In this document: positions 1 through 8,400 of the stretch, piece after piece
How the letters are laid out: each line of letters opens with the position of its first letter
How positions within the stretch are numbered: the stretch's first letter is position 1
Source: Acidobacteriota bacterium
Lineage (GTDB): Bacteria; Acidobacteriota; Thermoanaerobaculia; Multivoradales; SZUA-115
Length of the DNA stretch: 45,095 nt
Assembly (NCBI GenBank): GCA_024277255.1
Contig: JAJRVQ010000075.1
Span: forward strand, 1 to 45,095
Reading direction: 5' to 3'
Program-made: the position numbers and the translations under genes
Notes under the pieces: generated by a model
What the model was told of the DNA's origin: nothing
What the model saw: the letters and a program-made list of their open reading frames with translations, nothing else
The model's database searches: none

Positions 1-100
1 ATCGACCGTAGAGTCCCATTCGCTCTACAGTCTTGGGGCCCAATTGAACTCCCGCACTGAACAAACTGCGCTGAGATTTGCGTTGTCCGAGCATGTTCAA

Positions 101-469
101 TTATACGCCTGATTCACGCCACTTTCCGGCCGGACCTCTAGCGTGGCGTGGCTGATAGATACCGAGCTTTCCACCGCCGGGCAGTGTCAACTGGGTGAGA
201 AGGCCCCAACCCTCGTCCTGCACGGGGCTACACTGATTGTCACGCTGCTTCATCTCCGCGACGAACGCCTCAATGTCGTCACACATCAAATAGAACTCAT
301 GGTGATCGCTCTTCTCGGACGGATGTACTGCCACTTCCGCCGGCGGCAATCCAAAGATCAGCCAACCGCCACCCACATCGACATGGGTTAGCTTGAGCAC
401 GTCGCGCAAGAACCCACGGTCCGCTTCGGGATTCGTGCTGTAGAGAATCGAATGCGCACCAATGATCAA
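101..469 (-). CDS. VOC-fold (glyoxalase/bleomycin-resistance-like) protein
   Basis: A 122-residue protein with the size and pattern of a single vicinal-oxygen-chelate module: a beta strand at the start (IIGAHSILYSTNPEADRGF), an FGLPPAEVAVHP segment, a HHEFYLMCDDIEAFVAEM helix and a closing GGGKLGIYQPRH strand. Members of this fold bind a metal or a small hydrophobic or thiol ligand. The substrate cannot be told from sequence. The start is a TTG with an AAGGAAG ribosome-binding site six bases upstream. No ATG lies in frame before it. It stands alone on the minus strand, so neighbours give no hint of function. Confidence 0.85.
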   Translation of the reverse strand: MIIGAHSILYSTNPEADRGFLRDVLKLTHVDVGGGWLIFGLPPAEVAVHPSEKSDHHEFYLMCDDIEAFVAEMKQRDNQCSPVQDEGWGLLTQLTLPGGGKLGIYQPRHARGPAGKWRESGV

Positions 470-588
470 GATGATCTTCCTTACCCGTTCTCCAGTCTTG
501 TACTATGTGAGGTGAGAGCTTATCAGCAAGGCAGGGTCTCTCCCCGCGAGGTATCACATTCCACTGCGGCCCTGAGCAGGTTCCCAAA

Positions 589-1083
589 ATGAGCGAACCT
601 CAACTTCTCAAGCCGGCAAGGCTCGACAACGACGAGATGGACTGGCCTGGCCGTTGGCGCGGGCGGGATGTTTGGGAGGTGCTGACCGCGGCGCGCGACG
701 GCGACGTGGGGCGGCTGCGTGCTTTGATCGACAACGATCCCACCCTCGCCGAAGCACAATACTGATACACGCCGCCGCCTCATTTCGCCGTGCGGGAAGG
801 TCATTGGGAGGCGGTTCGCTTGTTGATCGACAGCGGAGCGAGCGCCCGCCATAGCGGGCGCATCCGGCTCGGAGTTCATTTCTTCTACGGCAGGATCGAT
901 ACGGTCGCGGCCCTGCTCGCCGCCGGCTGGGAGATCTTCACCACCTACGAAGACCAGCTCCTCTCCTTCACCGACTGCACCTCCTTCGCCCTCATGCGCC
1001 AGCGTCAGCTCCTCGAAGCCTTCACCTTCGACACCGACTTCCACCGCGCCGGCTTCGTGGTGCGACCCACGCGGACTACCTGA
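589..1083 (+). pseudogene. Ankyrin-repeat protein gene with an in-frame TGA
   Basis: From the ATG at 589 the frame encodes MSEPQLLKPARLDNDEMDW followed by an ankyrin-like helix pair (VWEVLTAARDGDVGRLRALI). It then meets TGA at 763-765. The same frame continues past the stop as YTPPPHFAVREGHWEAVRLLIDSGAS, an ordinary next ankyrin repeat, up to a stop at 1081-1083. In relatives that I recall, the stop position is commonly tryptophan, so a single TGG to TGA change would explain it. Beyond about residue 90 the similarity to ankyrin repeats fades, and the gene is short for its family, so the 3' part is probably rearranged as well. Recoding of TGA is possible but no supporting element is seen. Confidence 0.65.
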
Positions 1084-1084
1084 A

Positions 1085-2656
1085 CTAGCACCCGCCAGCG
1101 ATGTAGTCGAACGGATCGACCGGTGTTCCCTCTTGCCAGACCTCAAAGTGGAGGTGCGGGCCGGTTACCTTGCCCGTGCTCCCGGCACCGCCGATGGTAT
1201 CGCCGGCGCGCACCCGCTGACCGGCCGTCACTGAGAGTGAATCGAGGTGCGAGTAGAACGTCTTGATCCCATTGCCATGGTCGACAATGACGATCGTGCC
1301 CCAGCTGGTGTCACTCTGATACCGCGTGGTGGCGGCCTCCACCACGCCGTCGCCTGCCGCCACCACCGTAGCACCGGTGGCGGCCTTGAAATCCACCCCC
1401 CGGTGAAATCCCAGCTTGCCGCTCAATGGGTTCTTACGCTCACCAAAAGGCGAAGTGACACGACCCCTCGACGGCAGCGGATGAACCAGCGACCCCGTCG
1501 ACGGTGCGGCGCTGAGCAGCGCCACTGTGAATAGGTTCGCCGGGATCGCCGGGGTCGCCACCACTGACTGGCCGTCATCATCAGCATGAACCCCACCCGC
1601 CATCGGCAGTAGGAAGAGAGCGAGGAGCAAGGCGGCGGCACGCGACAAGGAAACTCGTGGACGGGAGGTAACAGTTGGATGCAGTAGATCGGTCAAGCGC
1701 ATGGCTAGTCTCCTCTTGGCGCGCTGCGTGGAATGTTTCGAGTGCGTGACAAAGGCGGCTACGGCCGAGTTCTCCGGCCGCGCGGAGAGACTGACGACCG
1801 CCAGCAAACTTCGCCCGTAGGCGCGCGGCGACAGCGTGCCTGCGGCAAGGACCAGTCGGTCGCACAACCGTTCGCGCGTCTCGATCAATCGCGACGAAGC
1901 GATCCATGCCACAGGATGGAAGAAATAGAGCGAGCAGACTTCGTGCTGGAGGGCGAGCCAGAGAGCGTCCAACCGGCGCACATGGGCCAGTTCGTGGGCC
2001 ACCACGGCTTCGAGCAAGGCGCTATCGCCTCGCGCCAGGAGCGCGGCGGGCAGAAAGATCACCGGCCGCAACACTCCCAAGGTGAACGGCGTCACCGCCG
2101 CCTCGGCACAGACCAGCCGAACCGAACGGCGAACACCAAGGCGACGGCGCCAACGATCGAGGGTCGACAGTAGACCGGCCTCGGTCACTGACTGACTCGC
2201 TTGCAACAGGCGGACGTAGCGGCGACGACGACGCCACCAAATACCGTGGCTGATGGCCACGCCGGCCAGCCACGTCACGGCCAGAAATAAGAGCCAAACG
2301 GCGCTCGGGCTGGCGCCCGAAGCGGTCGGTTCCATCACCGCCTCCGGCTGGAAAACCGCCGCCACCGCTTCACCGACCGGATCCGCCACCTCGACTCCGA
2401 GAATCAATCTACCCCACGCGGGCACCCAGCTCAGCAGCGGAGCCAGCAGCGAACGAGCACTCCACGGAGCGGCCCAACCCACGGGCAACACCAAACGCAG
2501 AAGCACCAACGCCCACAAAGAATGCACCAAGACAGGAACCCGTCCGCGCACCAGCCGGGCCAGTGGGATCACCGCCAGGAAGAAGAGTGTGGCGAGAAGA
2601 GCCTCGCGGCCGATCGTCGCCAGGAGCGTCTCGCTCCAGCTAGCCAGTAACGTCAT
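1085..2656 (-). CDS. M56 (BlaR1-type) membrane metalloprotease fused to an M23 peptidase domain
   Basis: A 523-residue integral membrane protein. Hydrophobic segments lie near residues 10-35, 45-60 and 118-140. The cytoplasmic zinc protease motif HELAH is at 221-225, followed by an ERLCD stretch near 262-266. A further membrane segment lies at about 340-358, followed by a linker. Residues 392-520 form a complete LytM/M23 domain: GFHRGVDF (H418, D422), a YSH near 468-470 and GPHLHFEV (H501, H503). In BlaR1/MecR1 the extracytoplasmic part is a penicillin-binding sensor. Here a peptidoglycan endopeptidase fold takes its place. The start overlaps the stop of the upstream BlaI gene by 4 bp. I infer a sensor-protease that cleaves the BlaI repressor when the cell wall is disturbed. 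Whether the M23 domain cleaves or only binds peptidoglycan is open. Confidence 0.9.
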   Translation of the reverse strand: MTLLASWSETLLATIGREALLATLFFLAVIPLARLVRGRVPVLVHSLWALVLLRLVLPVGWAAPWSARSLLAPLLSWVPAWGRLILGVEVADPVGEAVAAVFQPEAVMEPTASGASPSAVWLLFLAVTWLAGVAISHGIWWRRRRRYVRLLQASQSVTEAGLLSTLDRWRRRLGVRRSVRLVCAEAAVTPFTLGVLRPVIFLPAALLARGDSALLEAVVAHELAHVRRLDALWLALQHEVCSLYFFHPVAWIASSRLIETRERLCDRLVLAAGTLSPRAYGRSLLAVVSLSARPENSAVAAFVTHSKHSTQRAKRRLAMRLTDLLHPTVTSRPRVSLSRAAALLLALFLLPMAGGVHADDDGQSVVATPAIPANLFTVALLSAAPSTGSLVHPLPSRGRVTSPFGERKNPLSGKLGFHRGVDFKAATGATVVAAGDGVVEAATTRYQSDTSWGTIVIVDHGNGIKTFYSHLDSLSVTAGQRVRAGDTIGGAGSTGKVTGPHLHFEVWQEGTPVDPFDYIAGGC

Positions 2657-3042
2657 GGCTCCAGTTCCTCCACCAGGCGCGAAAGCTCGCGGATTTCTTC
2701 GGCCGAAAGCGCCTCGCCCTCCGCGAACAAGGAGACGACCGGTGCCGGATCCAGCTCCAGAACACGGTCGGCGAAATCCCGCACCAGGCGGGCTAGCCCG
2801 GCCGGTCGCGAGATCCTCGCCTCATACAGGTTCAGACCATGAAAGAGTTTCTTGCCGACCAACCCCTTGGCGACCATCCGCTCCATCACCGTGCGGGTGG
2901 TCGAGTAGGCCCAGGAGTTTCGCTCACCAACCCGGTTGTGCACTTCGCGGGCGGCCAGCGCACCCTCGTCCCACAAGACCTTCAGCAGGCCGAGCTCCGA
3001 AGCGTTAACTTCGGGCAATGTCGCTACGTTCGTTTTCGTCAT
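2653..3042 (-). CDS. BlaI/MecI-family transcriptional repressor
   Basis: A 129-residue winged-helix repressor. The sequence ELGLLKVLWDEGALAAREV followed by SWAYSTTRTVMERMVAKGLV is the family's DNA-binding domain. The C-terminal part (ADRVLELDP, LSAEEIRELSRLVEEL) is the usual dimerisation helix pair. The ATG at 3042 was chosen because the family signature begins right after it. A longer frame upstream, to 3393, encodes unrelated sequence and crosses the opposite-strand cytochrome gene. Its stop overlaps the M56 start (ATGA), giving the classic repressor/sensor-protease operon. A near-perfect dyad covers the start codon, which suggests autorepression. Confidence 0.92.
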   Translation of the reverse strand: MTKTNVATLPEVNASELGLLKVLWDEGALAAREVHNRVGERNSWAYSTTRTVMERMVAKGLVGKKLFHGLNLYEARISRPAGLARLVRDFADRVLELDPAPVVSLFAEGEALSAEEIRELSRLVEELEP

Positions 3043-3058
3043 GCGACAACTGTAGCAT
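3041..3058. promoter_or_regulatory. Candidate BlaI operator dyad
   Basis: ATGCGACAACTGTAGCAT is an 18-bp imperfect inverted repeat (ATGC.ACA..TGT.GCAT). It contains the ACA-NN-TGT core seen in BlaI/MecI operators. It overlaps the blaI-like start codon and lies between that gene and the divergent cytochrome gene. The sequence is seen directly. Its use as an operator is inferred. Confidence 0.5.
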
Positions 3059-3202
3059 AGCCACCTGAGACTCGCAAACCCGTTCAGCGATCCTTCAGAA
3101 ATAGGCCGCGACCGAGAGGCCACGAAAGCAATTCGGCTACGATGACACCCAGGAGGTGAAGGTACGCTACCCAGCTCGGACGGTGACTCAGGAGGCCATC
3201 CC

Positions 3203-5407
3203 ATGCGGTATTTGACCGGTGGTTCGCATTTCGTCGCCACTCTCGCATTCACCCTTTGGCTCTTGGGCTGCCCGGCAACCCCAGATGGGACGCCCGACGC
3301 CACGCCAACACCAACCGCCACGGAGGCCGCGCCACTGGGGATGAACCGCGCGCAACTTTTCCAGTACATCACCACTGGCAACCCTGACAGCACCCAACCC
3401 GTCGGCCAACTACCGCCTCAGCCGTTCTACGAGAGCTGGCCACTCTTCCCGGGCCCGGCCAGCAACCCCAAAGAGTTCCTCAACAAGAGGCTCGGACTGG
3501 CGATTCACGGTCGTTGGGTGACGGTCTATGTCAACCCGATCGCCGCCCAGCACATCGAGAGCTACCTCAACGAGGTCAACACAGTTCCGGTCGGCACGGT
3601 GCCGGTAGTTCCCCCGACCGAGTTTCCACCCGGCTCGGTGATCGTCAAGGTCAATTTCGCCAACGATCCCCAGGCGACCGTGATCCAGCAGGCTAGCAAC
3701 CCTGGAGTACTGACCGTCGCCTACAAGCCGGAGAGAGGATTCTGCCAGTCCGCCGTTCAGTACAACACTGTGGACTGCCTGGGCGGCGACTGGCTGTGGG
3801 CCTTCTACGGTCTGGGCAAGGCCAAGGCCCTCGATTCCTTCATCGCCGAGAGTAGCGGCACCTTCTGCATCAACTGCCACACACCGGCCTTCAAGGCCGA
3901 CTACCTGCGCGGCTTGCTGCGCCGGGCACGAACCATCGCCTTTGATCGGGTGCCGGCGGCTGAGCCCACCCAACCTCCGAGCGTACCGGCCACCGATCCA
4001 TTCTGCCAACAACCGATCGTTCTCAGCGCCCAGCTGCCTACCGACGTGGCCCTCGATCCGGCGAAGATCACCGATCCCGCGCAACGGCAACGACTTTTCG
4101 ACTGCTTCGCCTGGCGCACCTTCGTCTCGCTCAATTGGCCGGCTTCCGATCAACGCGGCGTGGCCGAGGCGTCGGCACCCTTCGGCAAAGCTTCAGGAAA
4201 TCGCACCTGGGAAAGCTACGCACAGACCTACGAGGTCTTCCAACCGCAGGACGCCGACTGGGTGCCAAGCGAACAGATCTGGCAGAGCCCGCGTCGCCTC
4301 CCTTCGGCCTGCTCGAGCGCCGCACCGGACGAGCCGGTGATCTCGATGAACAGCAAGAGCCAGTCCAGCTTCGCAGATCTGGTCAACGAAACCGGTCAGG
4401 CGTTCGCCGGCACTTTCGGTACGCTCACCGACCGAAACGGCAACCTGGTGCACTATCAGGTACTGTTCAACCAGGCTGAGTTCGACTATCTACTCGCTGA
4501 CGGCAAAGCCGCCACCGCCAACCTGACGCCGATCGGGCCGGCGAGCGGCCCCGAGTCCTTCCTGCCCGACGGATCGATCGAAGTCAAGTCGGCCTGGAAG
4601 CAGCTGTGCCTCGACACCGGTTGCGAACAGCAAGATGTCGAGAGCGACTTCTACGCCCGTAAGGTCTGGATCTACGACGCCGCGGGCCCCACCTGCACAC
4701 CGATGACGGTCGGTTTGATTGGCCTGCATATCAACGCCAAGACTTTCTGGGCGCCACAACGGGTGGCGGCGACTTTCGAGCACAAGAACAACGCGCCGCT
4801 GGCCACATTGATCGCCGACGGTTCGCCACCCGTGGTACCCAGAGGCGAGTTCCTCTTCTACGACGGGAGCTGCCCGCCGCAGCCGGATACTTGTTTCAAA
4901 CAGCCCTTCCTCGAAGGCCGGCCGGCCGGCGCCGACCCCTGCTGCCCGAACCTGGAGATCAACCGGATTCCCGGCAAGCTCGGCTTCGACAGCCGGTACA
5001 ACAACCAGTTGATCCGTCTCGACAAACCCGGCGGCTCGGGACTCAACCAGCGATTCCGGCTCGCCATGGGCGAAGCCGGCTCGCCCCTGGCCAACCTGAT
5101 CCTGGTCAACACCCAATGGCCGATGAACGGCCGCCGGCCGGCCGCCGGCAAGACCTTGGACTCGAGGCCCTTCAACACCCGCAACTGCGACGACAACGAA
5201 CTCTCGCCCGACGGCAGCTGTTACACGCGCATCCCGCGCTTCCTGCGCAACACCGTCATCGAATCCTACATGACCACTTGGATCGAGAACGGCGACGGCC
5301 ACCCGCAACAGATCAGTAACCGCAGCTGCACGAGCTGCCACGCCAGCGGCACCGACTTCAGCTTCATCTTCGAGGACGCAGTGGAGCTGACGGTAGAGCT
5401 GAACTGA
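3203..5407 (+). CDS. Lipoprotein di-haem cytochrome with P460-like N-terminal half
   Basis: A 734-residue exported protein. The N terminus ends in a lipobox (LWLLGC) followed by a proline/threonine linker, so it is probably lipid-anchored outside the inner membrane. Residues about 65-235 resemble cytochrome P460: VIVKVNF, LTVAYKPERG and GGDWLWAFYGLG, then a CINCH haem site at 222-226 followed by DYLRG. The larger second half (FAWRTFVSLNWPA onward) ends with a second haem site CTSCH at 709-713. The function of that half is unknown to me; the rest of the family is hypothetical. An AGGAGG site sits 8 bp before the ATG. The gene is monocistronic, ending at a strong hairpin. A role in extracytoplasmic electron transfer or oxidation is inferred. 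Confidence 0.8.
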   Translation: MRYLTGGSHFVATLAFTLWLLGCPATPDGTPDATPTPTATEAAPLGMNRAQLFQYITTGNPDSTQPVGQLPPQPFYESWPLFPGPASNPKEFLNKRLGLAIHGRWVTVYVNPIAAQHIESYLNEVNTVPVGTVPVVPPTEFPPGSVIVKVNFANDPQATVIQQASNPGVLTVAYKPERGFCQSAVQYNTVDCLGGDWLWAFYGLGKAKALDSFIAESSGTFCINCHTPAFKADYLRGLLRRARTIAFDRVPAAEPTQPPSVPATDPFCQQPIVLSAQLPTDVALDPAKITDPAQRQRLFDCFAWRTFVSLNWPASDQRGVAEASAPFGKASGNRTWESYAQTYEVFQPQDADWVPSEQIWQSPRRLPSACSSAAPDEPVISMNSKSQSSFADLVNETGQAFAGTFGTLTDRNGNLVHYQVLFNQAEFDYLLADGKAATANLTPIGPASGPESFLPDGSIEVKSAWKQLCLDTGCEQQDVESDFYARKVWIYDAAGPTCTPMTVGLIGLHINAKTFWAPQRVAATFEHKNNAPLATLIADGSPPVVPRGEFLFYDGSCPPQPDTCFKQPFLEGRPAGADPCCPNLEINRIPGKLGFDSRYNNQLIRLDKPGGSGLNQRFRLAMGEAGSPLANLILVNTQWPMNGRRPAAGKTLDSRPFNTRNCDDNELSPDGSCYTRIPRFLRNTVIESYMTTWIENGDGHPQQISNRSCTSCHASGTDFSFIFEDAVELTVELN

Positions 5408-5419
5408 AGTTCTCCAAAC

Positions 5420-5465
5420 GCTAGCCGTTCCTTCGCAACGAAATCGGTGACAAGGAACGGCTAGC
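5420..5465. terminator. Bidirectional hairpin between convergent genes
   Basis: A perfect 14-bp inverted repeat, GCTAGCCGTTCCTT at 5420-5433 and its complement at 5452-5465, with an 18-base loop. It lies between the stop codons of the cytochrome gene (5407) and the STAND/WD40 gene (5483), where a shared terminator is expected. No clear U-tract follows. Confidence 0.65.
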
Positions 5466-5482
5466 CCTTCGCCAGGCGTGGC

Positions 5483-8400
5483 TCAGCCAGCCCCTGCCGC
5501 CGCATCATCGTCGGCCGAGGGGATCGGCAGGCCTGGGCAGATCTTGTGGAAGGGTCTGTCCGGGAGCAGTTGTTCCCACTCGCTCTTGGTGAGGTTGCGA
5601 CCGGCCCGGTTGCAGGCGCGATCGAATAGTTCGTCGTTGTTCAGCGTCCATAGCGCGGTGTTCCAAAGCCGGGCATTGTCGTCTTCGCTACCGGTGATCA
5701 GGAAGAGATTCTCCTCGCTGATCATCACCGTCACCACGGGACCGGTGTGCCCGCGCAAGATCCCCGGAGCGGCTGACGGATCGGGCGCGTCCAGATCCCA
5801 GTACCTGGCCGTTTCATCCGAGCTGCCGCTCAGCAACCAGCGACCCTCGGCGCCGAACGCCACGGCCTTGACGGCATCCTGGTGACCTCGCAGCTTGGCC
5901 AGCAACCGGCCTGGTTCAGCTGGCGCCAGGCTCCAGACGCGCACCGTGGCGTCCGCGCTGGCGGTGGCCAGCCGGCGGCCGTCGGGGGAGACGGCCACGG
6001 CGTTGATCTTCTGCTGATGGCCCCTGAGCACCGCGAGTTGCGCCTGCGCTCCGCTGGAACCTCTATTGGCACCCCTCTTGGCGGACGCCAGATCCCAGAT
6101 CCTCGCCGTCCGGTCCCAGCTACCGGTGACCAGCCATCGACCATCCGGAGTGAAGGCTAGATCGGTGATCGGCCGGTTGTGACCGGTCAGTTCAACGAGG
6201 CTTCCGGCTCGATCCTCGGCCTCCATCTCCCAGAGGCGGAGGACGGCATCGGCGTTGCCCGCTGCCAGCATCGTGCCGTCAGGACTGAAAGTGACCTTGG
6301 AGACCACGTCGCCCGCCGCCAGCACCTCCGGCCCGTCACCCGGTCGCGCCAGATCCCACAGTCGCACGGTACCGTCGCGGCTCCCCGTGGCCAGCCAACG
6401 CGTTTGGCGATCGAACGCCACCGAGGTCACCGAGCTTTGGTGACCAATCAAGAGGCGCGGCTCGGCGGCCGGATCCTGCACGCTCATGTCCCACAAACGT
6501 GCCGTGTTGTCGGCGCTACCGGTCGCCAGCCAACGCCCGTCACGACTCACCGCGAGGGCCATGATCGAGCTGGCGTGACCGCGCAAGACCTTTGGGGTGA
6601 AGCCTGGGTTGGAGGAGGTCAGGCTCCAGATTCTCGCCGTGCTGTCATCGCTGGCGGTCGCCAGCCAGTGCTGACCCGGCGCCGTGGCGACGCGACGAAC
6701 AGTATCGGCATGGCTGGGTAGAACTACCACTTCGGCGTTGAACAGGGGCTGCGATAGGTTCCAGCGCCGCGCCGTCTTGTCGGCGCTGGCGGTGATTAGC
6801 CAGCGGCTATCCGGGCTGACCGCCATCGCCTTCAGCGGGCCGTCATGACCCCGCAACGTTTTTGAGGGTGCGTCCGGCGCGGCCCCGGCCAGATCCCACA
6901 GCAGGGCCGTCTTGTCGAGACTGGCGGTGACCAGCCAGCGCCCGTCGGAACTCACCTTCACCGATTCGATCGGTCCCGCGTGGCCCGACAGAGCGACCGA
7001 CCCCTCTGCCGAACCCTCTTTCCCGACCCTCCACAGCCGCGCGGCGCGGTCGCTACTTCCGGTCGCCAGACGATGGCTGTCCGGGCTGAAAGCCACCGAG
7101 GTCACGGTGCTTCGGTGGCCTCGCAGCTCGATCGCATCGACATTCGGATCTCGTTCGGTGAGAGGCCAGAGCCGGGCCGTGCTGTCGGCGCTGGCGGTAG
7201 CCAGCCAGCGACCATCAGGGCTGACGACGAGTTCGAGGACCGGTCCGCGATGGCCGGTAAGCTCCAGTGCGGATGCGGCGAGATCGGCGGACAAGAGATC
7301 CCAGCGGCGCGCCGTGTTGTCGGCGCTGCCGGTGAACAGCCAGCGGCTGTCGGGGTCGAAGGCCACCGAGGTCACGGTATCGGCATGGCCGAGCAGAGGT
7401 ATGAGCGCGGCCGGCTGCGACGACGTCAAGTCCCAGATCGCGGCGGCACGGTCGAAAACCCCAACCGCCAGCCACCGGCCATTCGGGCTGAAGCTCAAGC
7501 ACACCACCCCGCTGTCGAGCGTCTCCAGCACTTCGGGGTCCGACCGCGGATCGTCGGAGTTCAGATCCCATAAGCGCACCGTCTTGTCTTCGCTACCGCT
7601 CGCCAACCGACTCCCATCGGGACTGAAGGCCAGGGCCATCACCGGCGCTCCATGGCCGGTCAGCACCCGCGGCGCGGTGACCGGATCGCCGAACTTCCAG
7701 CCGGCCAACGGCCACAGACGCACAGTCTTGTCGGCACTGCCGGTGGCAATCCACTTGCCGTCCGGACTCACCGCGACCGCCAGCAAGGCCGCGGTGTGGC
7801 CCGCCAACGGATCGCCGCCGACATTGGTCAGCGCCGTTTGCATCGTCTGACGCACACGACCGGTGACGCCCCTGCGGCGGCGGCCCAGGTCGAGCGCCTC
7901 GGCAGCCATGAGCAGGCCGCGCTGCGGGAACCCCGGCATCACCGCGCGGGCTTGCGCCAGGATCGACCCTTCCTCCGCCACCCAACCTCGGTTGCGCGCC
8001 AGCCGCGCCTCGAAGGCGGAAAACGACGCCAGAACGAGCGCCACCGCCAGCCCGATGGTCAGCCACAAGCTGCGCTGCCGGGTCCGCCGCTGCTCTTCCG
8101 CCTCGACGCGTGCGCGCTCCTCTTCGGCTTCCTCCTTGTGGCGCTTGTCGACACTGGCGGTCAAGAATTCCATCGCCACATCGAACTCGCCGCCGTAGCG
8201 CTCAGCCCATGCCGCAGTCGGCGCTCCCCGCTGGCGCCAGTCGAGCGCCAGGTCGAGGTCGGGCGAGCCCCAGAGGCCGGCCTGGCCGTCGCGCCAGAGG
8301 AGCGCCGTGTCGATCAGCCGTTCGTAGATGCCGGCGGAGAGCGCCTCGCGTTCGGTCCATTCATTCATCCGGCGCCACTGGCGGATCAGGCTCTCGTGGC

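Noticed and set aside
523..1146. Long minus-strand frame opposite the ankyrin gene
   Set aside because: Arginine- and glycine-rich translation with no family pattern; the plus strand shows clear ankyrin repeats.
5640..7810. Regular tandem repeats that might suggest a CRISPR-like or satellite array
   Set aside because: The period is coding, with WD40 repeats in one open frame; no spacers or non-coding units.
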